DNA of 64,000 bases from DATGZX01 sp035296965 (GTDB taxonomy: Bacteria > Planctomycetota > Planctomycetia > Gemmatales > Gemmataceae): positions 32,989-96,988 of the forward strand of contig DATGZX010000355.1 in assembly GCA_035296965.1 (NCBI GenBank), in the 5' to 3' direction. Each line of letters opens with the position of its first letter. The stretch's first letter is position 1. This document shows positions 42,706 to 52,910 of the stretch, in pieces. Made by a program: the position numbers and the translations under genes. The notes below the pieces were generated by a model. The model was not told the origin of the DNA. It ran no database searches and saw only the letters and a program-made list of their open reading frames with translations.

Positions 42706-43467
42706 ATGGCACAGAGACCGAGCCACTCAAAGGACGAGTCGGGCCAGAGGCTGGAACAACGGGAATCACCGCGGCACGGCTTCCAGGGAGACCGCGCGAT
42801 TTTGCCTCCCGCGCCTTCCATCCCGGCATCGCTCACGGTCGCCATCAGCCGGGAGGCGGGATCGCGTGGCGGCACCATCGCGCGCCGGGCAGGCCAAAAG
42901 CTTGGCTGGCAGGTCTACAATCAGGAATTGCTGGAATATGTGGCGCAGGAAGGCGCTTTTCGGCAAGGCGTGACCGACAGCGTCTCCGCGCTTGCCACGA
43001 ACTGGATCGAGGAGCGCTTGCAAGTCCTGCTCCGGCAAGAAACGCTCAGTCAACATCCTTCGCTCGCCGAGCTGGCCCGCATCGTTCTGGCGCTAGGCGC
43101 GCAGGGCGAAGTGATTCTCATCGGCCGCGGCGCCGGCTGCATCTTGCCTCCGGAGGCGACGCTGCACGTGCGCATTATTGCTCCGAAGGAGGACCGCATC
43201 GCGTACATGAGTCAGTGGCTACGGCTCACGCGCGAATCAGCCCAAGAACAGGTCGAGCTCCGCGACAGCCGGCGCGCCGAATTCGTCACCAAGCATTTCC
43301 ACCGTCAGCCTAGTGACATTTACCAGTACGATCTTCTCCTCAACTCGAGTCTCCTGGGCGAAGACATGTGCGCGGAACTCATCGCCCAGGCGGTTCGCAT
43401 CAAGCTGGCGGCTTACACCAAGCCGAGCAACTCCTCGTTGCCGCTCGAACCAGAAATGGTCGAATAG
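42706..43467 (+). CDS. Cytidylate kinase-like family protein
   Basis: 253 residues. The ~200-residue C-terminal part matches the cytidylate kinase-like family (AAK26/Cytidylate kinase-like 2): SLTVAISREAGSRGGTIARR with the P-loop-like GSRGGT, YNQELLEYVAQEG, VILIGRGAGCILPPEATLHV. The first ~45 residues are polar and disordered. Other members are regulatory or nucleotide kinases; the substrate is not certain. ATG 42706 lies 13 bp after the permease stop, so it may be transcribed with the ABC genes. Confidence 0.82.
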   Translation: MAQRPSHSKDESGQRLEQRESPRHGFQGDRAILPPAPSIPASLTVAISREAGSRGGTIARRAGQKLGWQVYNQELLEYVAQEGAFRQGVTDSVSALATNWIEERLQVLLRQETLSQHPSLAELARIVLALGAQGEVILIGRGAGCILPPEATLHVRIIAPKEDRIAYMSQWLRLTRESAQEQVELRDSRRAEFVTKHFHRQPSDIYQYDLLLNSSLLGEDMCAELIAQAVRIKLAAYTKPSNSSLPLEPEMVE

Positions 43468-43507
43468 CGCGTCCCACGTCGATCGTTCTCCATCGTACAA
43501 TGGCCCC

Positions 43508-44308
43508 ATGAACGACGTGCTCACCTTCAAGGATTTGACGTCGGCCGCCAAGATACTGCAGCCCGCCGTTGCCATCGTTCTCGGTTCGGGCATGGGAGCA
43601 CTGGCGGAACGCCGTCACACACTTTGCCGGTTGCCATTCTCGGAACTGCCGGGCTTATCCGCTACCTCCGTGGTCGGACATAAGGGCTGCTTGACGATTG
43701 AAGATTGGTCCGGCAAGCACGTCATATTCTTTGGGGGCCGGCTGCACGGTTACGAGGGACATCCCTGGCGCACCGTCGTTGGACCGGTTGACCTTGCTCA
43801 TTCACTGGGTGTTCGCGTGCTTCTTTTGGCCAACGCCGCCGGCGGCATTCACCCCGGTCTTCACAAGGGCAGCCTGATGGCCGTGCGCGATCACATCGAG
43901 TGGACGCGCCCCTACTGCTGGCGACTGCCGGGACCAGGCGGCCTCGGAGGACCGCGGCCAACGCCCTACTCTGCTCGACTCCTGCAGGTATTGGAACAGG
44001 CGGCTTCCGCACAGGCCCTGGAGCTTCACAACGGCATTTACGCCGCCGTCACCGGCCCGTGTTACGAAACACCGGCGGAAATTCGGGCACTCACGCGCTG
44101 GGGCGCCGATGCCGTCGGCATGTCCACCGCCCGTGAAGCACAACGTGCCTACGACCTGGGAATTGAATGTGCGGCCGTCTCATGCATCACCAATCGCGCG
44201 GCGGGCCTTGACGGGGAGCACATCCATCATGAAAAAGTGCTGGCCGCCGCCGCGGCCCAGGGCGAACGGCTAACGAAACTGGTGGAAGGGTTTCTGGCGA
44301 AGCTATAA
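43508..44308 (+). CDS. Purine nucleoside phosphorylase (trimeric type)
   Basis: 266 residues. Trimeric (class II-like) PNP: phosphate site LGSGMGALAE, FFGGRLHGYEGHPWRTVVGP, LLLANAAGGIHPGLHKGSLM, YAAVTGPCYETPAEIRALTR and GADAVGMSTAREAQRAYD, then SCITNRAAGL. It cleaves inosine and guanosine with phosphate in purine salvage. The start is taken at ATG 43508; an open frame extends upstream within the kinase gene but has no PNP sequence. Confidence 0.95.
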   Translation: MNDVLTFKDLTSAAKILQPAVAIVLGSGMGALAERRHTLCRLPFSELPGLSATSVVGHKGCLTIEDWSGKHVIFFGGRLHGYEGHPWRTVVGPVDLAHSLGVRVLLLANAAGGIHPGLHKGSLMAVRDHIEWTRPYCWRLPGPGGLGGPRPTPYSARLLQVLEQAASAQALELHNGIYAAVTGPCYETPAEIRALTRWGADAVGMSTAREAQRAYDLGIECAAVSCITNRAAGLDGEHIHHEKVLAAAAAQGERLTKLVEGFLAKL

Positions 44309-44331
44309 CCTGGCGAAGCTGGGATGGCCGA

Positions 44332-45117
44332 TCATCGTGCACCGCTAAAGAATTCGGCGTATTCCGCCTGAAAGGCCTTGAGCCCTCTCTGCACGAACCA
44401 GACGTCGATACCTAGCGACAACATGTTGCAGCCAAGGTCCACGCAGCGCTTGGCGTAGGCAGGGTTCATCGGCAGGACTGCCCAGTGGATGCCATTGTTC
44501 CGCGCCGCTTGCGCGACGCGTTCGATCGCCTGCCAGTGACGGGGATGATCCCACTGGGCAGGCAAGCCCATCGATTGGCTCAGGTCGGCCGGCCCGACAA
44601 AAAGGAGATCCACGTCCTTGACGGCTGCAATGTGTTCGACGTCCTCGACGGCGTCGGTGTGCTCGATCTGGATGGCGATGAACGTTTTGGCGTTGGCTTC
44701 TTGAAAATACTCGGGTAACGACATCATGCCATAGCGGCCGTCGATGCCTGTGCTGTTGATGCCGCGTTGGCCGCGCGGATGAAACTTGGCCCATTGCACG
44801 ATCTGTTCCGCTTGGCGGGCGCTGCGGACCTGGGCCGCCATGACGCCGCCCGCGCCCGCCTCGAGTGCCCGCATCACCGTCGCATAGTCGGTCGGTGCCA
44901 GACGCACAAAGGTCTCCAGACCGGAGGCTCGTGCGGCTCGAGTGGCCTGTTCCAGCTGAGCACACGAGAGGCTGCCATGTTCCTGGTCGAGCCAGACCGC
45001 ATCGTACCCGCCGTGCAGCGCGACCATTTCCAGGAACTTGGGATCACAAAGCTGGCCAAGGCAAAATACGCGAACAAGCTTGTGTTGCTTCAGCAGTTGT
45101 TTCAAACCGAGGCTCAT
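44332..45117 (-). CDS. HpcH/HpaI-family aldolase
   Basis: 261 residues. Class II, metal-dependent aldolase of the HpcH/HpaI family (2-keto-3-deoxy acid aldolases): GGYDAVWLDQEHGSLSCAQL, APTDYATVMRALEAGAGGVM, RGINSTGIDGRYG, IAIQIEHTDAVEDVEHIAAV with the metal-binding Glu, and DLLFVGPADLSQSMG with the metal-binding Asp. It should cleave a hydroxy-keto acid to pyruvate or glyoxylate plus an aldehyde; the natural substrate is not determined. Confidence 0.92.
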   Translation of the reverse strand: MSLGLKQLLKQHKLVRVFCLGQLCDPKFLEMVALHGGYDAVWLDQEHGSLSCAQLEQATRAARASGLETFVRLAPTDYATVMRALEAGAGGVMAAQVRSARQAEQIVQWAKFHPRGQRGINSTGIDGRYGMMSLPEYFQEANAKTFIAIQIEHTDAVEDVEHIAAVKDVDLLFVGPADLSQSMGLPAQWDHPRHWQAIERVAQAARNNGIHWAVLPMNPAYAKRCVDLGCNMLSLGIDVWFVQRGLKAFQAEYAEFFSGAR

Positions 45118-45221
45118 GCGGGTACTCCGGTTAGCGATGCTTTGATGCTCGGGCAGCTGTTCATATAGGTCCTATACGTCCTATGGGACCCATTGGCCCT
45201 GAAGCCAGGGCTCATCAGTTT

Positions 45222-46019
45222 TTATTCTACCTCGCCCGTCCCCGCGCGCGCCGGTAGAAAAGGCCGAATCAGGCTGTCGTAGACAAGAGCGCCCGCCAAA
45301 CCACCGACATAAGGCCCCGCAATCGGCACCCAAAATATGCCGTTGTCGAAGCCGGTATTCTTGAACCCGGCCACCCAGGTGAAGAGGCGAGGCCCAAAAT
45401 CCCGAGCCGGGTTGATGGCGTAACCATGCATGCCGCCCCAGGAAACGCCAATAGCCACCACGACAAGCCCAATCAAGAGGGGTTGCAGGAAACGGCCAAC
45501 CGGCTCATTCTTCGGGTCGGTGATGGCGAGGATGAGTCCTAACAGCAAAGCCGTGCCGATCAATTGGTCGATGAAGCCATAGCTCCAGGATGAAGGAAAC
45601 GCGGGGAATGTCGTGAAGACCTTGGCGGTTTGGCTCAGTTCCGGGTCGATTTGGTGAAAGGCCGGGAGGTAGTTGATATAGACCAGCGCCGCTGCCGCGA
45701 AGGCGCCGGCCACTTGAGCAATGGTGTAAGGAATGACCTTCCGCCAGGGAAATCCGCGGAACAGAGCCAAGGTGAGTGTCACGGCCGGGTTCAGATGAGC
45801 GCCGCTGACCCTGCCAGCGATGCAGATGCCCATGAGCACCGCCAGGCCCCAGCCGAGGGTGATGTTCGTGTAGCCGCCGTTGACAATTTCTCCTGGAGCC
45901 CCCTTCGCGAATAGGACCACCATGGCGACAACTCCATCGCCCAGGGCAATCAAAACCAGCGTGCCTACGAATTCTGCCAGGATTTCTCCAAGGAGAGGGT
46001 GCTTGGCGAACTGCGGCAT
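45222..46019 (-). CDS. glpF: MIP-family channel, glycerol facilitator-like
   Basis: 265 residues with six helices and two NPA half-helices: SGAHLNPAVTLTLALFRG and GYAINPARDFGPRLFTWVAG. Asp after NPAR is the mark of glycerol facilitators rather than water channels. The start is ATG 46019 with GGAG 8 nt upstream (ATG 46025 is a close alternative). No glycerol kinase or regulator gene is adjacent. Confidence 0.92.
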   Translation of the reverse strand: MPQFAKHPLLGEILAEFVGTLVLIALGDGVVAMVVLFAKGAPGEIVNGGYTNITLGWGLAVLMGICIAGRVSGAHLNPAVTLTLALFRGFPWRKVIPYTIAQVAGAFAAAALVYINYLPAFHQIDPELSQTAKVFTTFPAFPSSWSYGFIDQLIGTALLLGLILAITDPKNEPVGRFLQPLLIGLVVVAIGVSWGGMHGYAINPARDFGPRLFTWVAGFKNTGFDNGIFWVPIAGPYVGGLAGALVYDSLIRPFLPARAGTGEVE

Positions 46020-46324
46020 GAGCATCACTCCACGTGGGGTGAGAGTACGAGCGTGGCACGGACGGTGTAATTTGCGCGAAAACCGCCAGGTCAACTTATG
46101 GAGAGCACGGCGCATCGCCAAAAGGATGTTCACGAGCGCAGCTGTGCGCGCACGCCGTAAACTGAAGCCTGATTTCCCACTTACAGGCACAAGGTTTCCG
46201 TGCCGTTCCCATTGGCCCCGTTGAGATGCCTATGCTTCCGCCGGTTCTGGTAGGGAAATGCCGGTAATTCTGGTGCGCCGATCCAAAGATCGACTTTGGG
46301 AATGCCCCTTGCTAATTCGCATGA

Positions 46325-46354
46325 TTGACACAGCGCATAAACTTTGCCTATACA
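46325..46354 (+). promoter_or_regulatory. Sigma-70-type promoter for the egtB-egtD operon
   Basis: TTGACA at 46325-46330, then CTATAC with 17 bp or TATACA (46349-46354) with 18 bp spacing, in the 458-bp divergent gap between the glpF-like and egtB genes. Transcription would start near 46361, leaving a ~115-nt leader. Confidence 0.6.
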
Positions 46355-46477
46355 TGGTTTGGGTATGTCATTTGCTAGTTTTCATGAGTTGGCCGTATGA
46401 TGCTCTGGTTGAGCCGGAGTGTACAGTCTTGTCGGTAGGGATGCCTGCGAATCCTTCTTGCTCGAAAAGGGGCGCGC

Positions 46478-47775
<1,298 letters not shown>

Positions 47776-47776
<1 letters not shown>

Positions 47777-48759
47777 TGCAAGGCAGCGCCACCCACCCTT
47801 GTTTGATGAGCGTCCGCGATCTGTTGCCGCCTTCGTCAGATCAGTTTCGCGAGGACGTCCTACACGGCCTGCGGTTGCCGGAGAAGGAATTGCCTTGCAA
47901 ATACTTTTACGATGCTAGGGGTTCACAGCTCTTCGAGCAGATTTGCGACCTGGACGAATACTATTTGACGCGCACCGAGTTGGCGATCATGGACCGCCAT
48001 GCCGGTGAAATGGCGGACGTTTTCGGGCGCAAATGCCTGCTCATCGAGTACGGTAGCGGCAGCAGCATCAAGACACGCCTGCTCCTCGATCATCTGAAAG
48101 AACCAGTCGCTTATGTGCCGATTGATATTTCGCGCGAGCACCTCACGGAATCGGCCCTGAACCTGGCCGAGCAGTATCCGCAGCTCAAGATCATGCCGCT
48201 CTGCGCCGACTTCGCCAATTTGCCGAGCCTCCCTGCCAATGGCAAATCAGCGCGAAAGGCCGTTTACTTCCCAGGCTCGACGATCGGCAACTTCACGCGC
48301 GACGAAGCGATTGGGCTTTTGCGCCAGACCGCTCGGCTATGCGGACTCGGAGGCCGCCTCCTGCTGGGCGCCGATCTCAAAAAGGATCCGCGGGTCCTCG
48401 AGGCAGCCTACAACGACGACAAGGGCGTCACCGCCGCCTTCAATCTCAATCTCCTGGTGCGCATCAATCGCGAACTGGAGGGCGACTTTCCCATCGATCG
48501 CTTCTGGCATCACGCCTTTTACAACCCCACGCAAGGTCGGATCGAGATCTACTTGATCAGCCAGGTCGCTCAGCGCGTCCGCGTTGCCGGTGAAGTGTTC
48601 CAGTTTTCGGAAGGCGAGCCGATCCGGACCGAGTACTCGTACAAGTACAGTATTGACGGTTTGCGCGAGATGGCGGCGGCGGCTGGTTTCGAAGTGAAGC
48701 ACGGCTGGACCGACGACCGGAATAACTTCTTGGTCCTATACTTGGCAGTGCGATTCTAG
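47776..48759 (+). CDS. egtD: L-histidine N-alpha-methyltransferase EgtD
   Basis: 327 residues, the normal length. EgtD trimethylates histidine to hercynine with three SAM. Seen are the family start FREDVLHGLRLPEKELPCKY and FYDARGSQLFEQICDLDEYY, TRTELAIMDRHA, the SAM-binding LIEYGSGSSIKTRLLLDHL, VYFPGSTIGNFTRDEA and LLLGADLKKDPRVLEAAYND. Translationally coupled to egtB by a TGATG junction. Confidence 0.96.
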
Positions 48760-48847
48760 GTTGCGATTTTGGCCGTCTACCTTTCATTCACATTGCAAAG
48801 TAGAATGAATATTCTTGCGGTGAAGAGAGCCTAACGGATTCCCGCCT

Positions 48848-51034
48848 ATGCCAGCAGCAATCCAAGGGAAGTGTCCCGGTTGCAAGAAGACCCTGCGAAT
48901 TCCCGCAGACCGGGTCAACCAAGCCGTACGCTGCAAGCACTGTGGAATGGCCGTCCAGATCAGACCGAAATCCAAGTCGGACAAAATTCAGGAATCCACG
49001 CCCCTGCCCTCTGCGCCGCCCGATGTTCCTCAGACACCGTTGCCCGACTCGCCGGCTCGGTCCAAGCAAGCTCCGAATCCTTCAGCGCCCGCAACAGCCC
49101 AAAGTGCAATGGCATTCTCGACAGAGGATGACCGCCCCATCGTTCGGGTGGCGGATCGCTTCCGCTCCCGACGGCATCGATGGATCGCGCTGGGTGTGGG
49201 AATCGGCTTGCTGGCTCTCCTGTCGACCGGGTTCTATTTCGCCTGGCCGCATTTGGGCAAAGTCAAAACCGAATTGTTGGCCAATGCCCGGGAAGATGAC
49301 TCGGAATCTGCGGTTGAGGAAACCACCTCTCCCGTCCACGAAACCAGCTCAACGACCAGTAAGCATGATGCGAGTGCTGTTCCTTCGACGCCACGCCTGC
49401 CAACGGGTGGCGTTTTTCCGCGGCGGCTTTTGACAATCTGCGTGCATAACTATCTCTTTGCCAATCCCGTCAGCTACGGTGAGGCAAGCGGGCAGAACTT
49501 TCATGCGCTTACCGACAAACTTGCCCGGGTGCTGCATGTCCCGGCAACGCAGGTCGTCGAGCTGAGCGACGCAGCTCCAGGCCAACGACCGGCACCGGCT
49601 CCCGCAAGGAGCAAGGGCAAATCCGGCGCGCCCAAGGAGCCGCCGCCACGGCAGTCCACGGCCCGCCCAACCTCGAAAACAATCATTGAACAAACCGTCA
49701 CAAAGTTCCTGAATACTTGCCGGCCGCAAGACCGAGCGGTTGTTCTCTTTGTCGGCCACGTAGTCGAGCTGGATGAACAAGCCTACCTGGTCCCTCTCGA
49801 AGGCGAGCTGACCGCCAAGGAAAACCTGATCCCAGTCACCTGGCTTTATCAGAATCTAGAAAAATGCCCTGCACGGCAGAAGGTTTTGATTCTGGACACC
49901 TGCCGGCTGGATCCGAGCCGGGGCTCCGAGAAGCCGGGCAGCGGTCCCATGGGCCCCAAACTCGATAGCCTTCTTGCCAATCCGCCGGCGGGCGTCCAGG
50001 TCTGGTGTTCGTGCAGGGCCAAGGAATACTCCTACGAATCCGAAGGCGACAGCATTTTTCTGAATAGCCTTGCCAAGTCGCTCACTCAGAAGGTCATCAA
50101 GAATATCCAGGAGCCGCGGGATGCGCTTCCCGTGGAAGCCCTGGCCAAGGAGGTTGAACGTTTGACCGCAACCGCCGTGACCGAGCAATGGAAGGCCAAA
50201 CAGACGCCGCGTTTGAGCGGCGCGGAGCCACAAAACGGCGCCGCTTACAACAAGCAAGAGCCGCTGCCCCCCAAAATCGAACTCCCTTCCCCTGTCATGG
50301 CATCCGGCGCCGCGGCCTCGGCAAAAGACGTCGAGAGCATCTTGCGGGAGATCGAGTTGCCACCCATCCGCCTGGCGAGCGATGAAACACAACCTGTTCG
50401 AATCGCCGCGCTGGTTCCTTTCTCCGCCCAGGCGTTGCAGCCCTACCAGGCCGATTACACTGTCGAGGAGTTCAAGCGCAATCCGAGCAGGTATCCGTTC
50501 CGCATGGCTGTTCTGGATGCGCTCGAGGCGATGCGCAACGGTTTCAATCCGCACAACGACGCCTTCTCGCTGCAGGATTCTTTCCCGGCGGGCAACAACG
50601 ACAGTCTCAAGAAAGACATCCTGAAACGGCAAATGAAGCCCGCCAAGGTGCTCGGCCTGCTCATGGAGGCACTCGATGACCTGCGTAAGGTCGGTGAAGA
50701 GCGTGATCAGGAACCCTCCAAACGATGGCAGGCTCATTATGACTATGTGTTAGCCGAGCTGCTGGCCCGGATGGCCTACGTTCAGGAGTATGACCTGATG
50801 CTGGGCAAGATCCGCAAGGACGAATTGCCGGAGCTACAGCCAAACGTAGACACGGGCTGGCGGCTAGCATCCAAGGAAAAGCTTTCCAGCGCCAAGGACG
50901 TCAAAGAGATGGCGGCGGAGTCCAGAAAAATCTTTGCGAAAATAATCAAACAGTACAAGGGCACGCCGTGGGAGGTGTTAGCGAAACGCGAGCGACTCAC
51001 GGCCCTCGGATTGGAATGGCAGCCGACCCATTGA
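48848..51034 (+). CDS. Membrane-anchored caspase-like (C14-type) protein with zinc ribbon
   Basis: 728 residues. Residues 9-32 form a CxxC...CxxC zinc ribbon (C9, C12, C29, C32). A Pro/Ser-rich linker leads to one transmembrane helix (112-133), so the following domain lies on the other side of the membrane. Residues ~195-420 have caspase/C14 features: AVVLFVGHVVELDEQAYLVP with H304 as the candidate catalytic His, and QKVLILDTCRLDPSRG with C352 as the candidate Cys. The rest (to 728) is helical and unrecognised. The His is in GHV rather than the usual GHG, so activity is uncertain. Confidence 0.72.
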   Translation: MPAAIQGKCPGCKKTLRIPADRVNQAVRCKHCGMAVQIRPKSKSDKIQESTPLPSAPPDVPQTPLPDSPARSKQAPNPSAPATAQSAMAFSTEDDRPIVRVADRFRSRRHRWIALGVGIGLLALLSTGFYFAWPHLGKVKTELLANAREDDSESAVEETTSPVHETSSTTSKHDASAVPSTPRLPTGGVFPRRLLTICVHNYLFANPVSYGEASGQNFHALTDKLARVLHVPATQVVELSDAAPGQRPAPAPARSKGKSGAPKEPPPRQSTARPTSKTIIEQTVTKFLNTCRPQDRAVVLFVGHVVELDEQAYLVPLEGELTAKENLIPVTWLYQNLEKCPARQKVLILDTCRLDPSRGSEKPGSGPMGPKLDSLLANPPAGVQVWCSCRAKEYSYESEGDSIFLNSLAKSLTQKVIKNIQEPRDALPVEALAKEVERLTATAVTEQWKAKQTPRLSGAEPQNGAAYNKQEPLPPKIELPSPVMASGAAASAKDVESILREIELPPIRLASDETQPVRIAALVPFSAQALQPYQADYTVEEFKRNPSRYPFRMAVLDALEAMRNGFNPHNDAFSLQDSFPAGNNDSLKKDILKRQMKPAKVLGLLMEALDDLRKVGEERDQEPSKRWQAHYDYVLAELLARMAYVQEYDLMLGKIRKDELPELQPNVDTGWRLASKEKLSSAKDVKEMAAESRKIFAKIIKQYKGTPWEVLAKRERLTALGLEWQPTH

Positions 51035-51205
51035 TTCTGCAAGAAACCGGGTAGACCGGAGGTTGCTGGCGAGCATCGAGATGAGCGCCTCTGGTCTGAT
51101 CGACAAGAAACCTTGACGGCGGTCGGCTTGGGTCGAACAATGGCTGACGGGAAGGGCTGCTTGCCCTGTCCATCCGTTGGCATTCACCATAAGGGAGGTC
51201 CATAC

Positions 51206-51868
51206 ATGTCTCGTTGGCTGACCCTAGTCGCCCTGGCCTTGGCATCCGCCTCTGCTCCTGTGCATGCAGCGGGCATTTCCGGCCATTACATCGAAGCTCG
51301 GAATTGTGATGTCTGGACGGGCCCCTGCTTTGCCAATGCCGAGATGAATTTGACGGGCAAGCACGCCGTCATGGCCTGGAAAGTGAACGAAGGCTGCTTT
51401 GAAAACGTCCGCCTGGACGGTTTGAGCATCGTGGCCGTGATCGCCGCCTCCGACACGCTTGGCTTGCAACAGACCGGACCTTCCAGGGCGGTTCTTATTG
51501 TCGACGACAAGGCTGATAGTGCGCAGCGGTCGGCGCTCATCCATCTCGCTCAGAAGCAGGGTGGGAAATTGGTGAATAAGATCGTGGCGGTCCAGAGCGC
51601 CAAGGTCGATCTCGCGGTCAATTGCTGCAAGGAAGGCGGCTGCGCGAGGCTCGACGCCGGCAAGGCGCGTATTCAAACACGCTGCATCAATTCCCGGCAC
51701 GACAAGATCTGCGGCAACGAATCGGCGTTTTATCCCCCGTTGAGTGAGAACGTCAAGGCAGAGCCTGCCGTGGCAGTAGAGCACAGCTTCGCCGGGCAAG
51801 GCTTCAATGAGACCTGGAAGGACACCGAGCGCCGCGGCGCTTACGTCGGCTCATTCGAAATTCGCTAA
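51206..51868 (+). CDS. DUF1326 protein with signal peptide
   Basis: 220 residues. A signal peptide (SRWLTLVALALASASAPVHA) is followed by a DUF1326 domain: GISGHYIEARNCDVWTGPCF, ANAEMNLTGKHAVMAWKVNE, GLSIVAVIAASDTLG. The cysteine pairs (RNCD, NCCKEGGC, RCINS, KICGNES) suggest metal or disulfide chemistry. Function unknown. GGGAGG lies 8 nt before ATG 51206. The very long hairpin at 51887-51969, with a following T run, begins 19 bp after the stop. Confidence 0.85.
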   Translation: MSRWLTLVALALASASAPVHAAGISGHYIEARNCDVWTGPCFANAEMNLTGKHAVMAWKVNEGCFENVRLDGLSIVAVIAASDTLGLQQTGPSRAVLIVDDKADSAQRSALIHLAQKQGGKLVNKIVAVQSAKVDLAVNCCKEGGCARLDAGKARIQTRCINSRHDKICGNESAFYPPLSENVKAEPAVAVEHSFAGQGFNETWKDTERRGAYVGSFEIR

Positions 51869-51886
51869 TCGGTCAGAGCTTCGCAG

Positions 51887-51976
51887 CGATTCGTTGGCGT
51901 TTTGTGCCGCCGGCCCCCGATGACCGAAAGGTCTCGTGGGAGCCGGCGGCACAAAACGCCAACGAATCGGTTTTTT
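51887..51976 (+). terminator. Very long perfect hairpin (28-bp arms) with T run, probable terminator or repeat
   Basis: The arm at 51887-51914 (CGATTCGTTGGCGTTTTGTG onward) is the exact reverse complement of 51942-51969. The spacer continues nearly base-paired and closes on GACC-GAAA-GGTC, a GNRA-type tetraloop. Six T residues follow (51971-51976). It would be an exceptionally strong terminator for the DUF1326 gene; the size is also consistent with a REP-type repeat. It ends 15 bp before the next start codon. Confidence 0.75.
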
Positions 51977-51990
51977 CATGGAGACGCTGC

Positions 51991-52683
51991 ATGCATCGCA
52001 CCTCGCAATCGGTCGTCGTCGTTCTTGTCGCCGTAGCCGCGGGGCGGGCATGGGCAGCGGATGGAGCATACTCGATCAAGCAGGCTGACACCTTCGCGCC
52101 GAAGGAATTGCAGGAGCCGATCCGTAAGCTCCTGGACAACAAAAGCCTGCAATTACACGGCACGAATGGGATGACTGTCTGCGAGTTGTGGTTCCGCAAA
52201 GAAGTCCCTGCGAAGGCAACCCCCGAACAGGTCAAGAATGGCCTGACCTACCGCGAATTGGAAGAATCCACGGTCATCGGCGCCGTGCGGTTCGACCAGC
52301 CGTCGACGGACTATCGCAAGCAGAAGATCAAGCCGGGCGTTTACACGCTGCGACTTGGATTCCAGCCAATGGACGGCGACCACATGGGGACAGCGCCTTT
52401 CGGCGAGTTCTGTCTGCTCGCCCCCGCGCAGCTGGATACGAAGCCGGACCTGATTGAGGCGAAGGATCTTCGGGAGTTGAGCGCCAAGGCGATCGGTAGC
52501 GCGCATCCGGGCGTACTGCTTCTCTATCCCAATGAGAAGCCGGAAGATGCTCCCAAGCTCGTCGACAAGGGGAGCAACACATGGGTGCTGACCCTGAAAG
52601 AGCCGGTGACGGTGGATGGCCAAAAGGCGGCGAACGGCCTGGGAATTGCGCTGACCTTGATCGGGCATACGACCGCGGAATGA
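51991..52683 (+). CDS. Secreted protein of unknown function
   Basis: 230 residues. A signal peptide (MHRTSQSVVVVLVAVAAGRA, cut near AWAADG) precedes a domain not assigned to a family: KELQEPIRKLLDNKSLQLH, TVCELWFRKEVPAKATPEQV, IKPGVYTLRLGFQPMDGDHM. The PGVYTLRLG segment recalls DUF2911-like secreted proteins, but the match is short. GGAG lies 7 nt before the ATG. Co-directional with the DUF1326 gene, though a strong hairpin lies between them. Confidence 0.7.
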   Translation: MHRTSQSVVVVLVAVAAGRAWAADGAYSIKQADTFAPKELQEPIRKLLDNKSLQLHGTNGMTVCELWFRKEVPAKATPEQVKNGLTYRELEESTVIGAVRFDQPSTDYRKQKIKPGVYTLRLGFQPMDGDHMGTAPFGEFCLLAPAQLDTKPDLIEAKDLRELSAKAIGSAHPGVLLLYPNEKPEDAPKLVDKGSNTWVLTLKEPVTVDGQKAANGLGIALTLIGHTTAE

Positions 52684-52910
52684 TCTTCGGTATTGGAGAC
52701 GGCCGGACAAAGTGAATTTCTTCTAGACTCGGTTCAGCTTTCCCAGAACCCGCCACCGGACGCCTCGATTCATCTTTTGCATAGTCTTCGGTAAATCCAG
52801 AAAGATCATCGTTGCGACCTCGGTGTCGGTCGCATACAATGCGGCCAAGGCGCCCCTCCCAGCCCGCCGCTGGCGCCGCAACCATCAAGCACTCCCAGGA
52901 GAACGCACAC

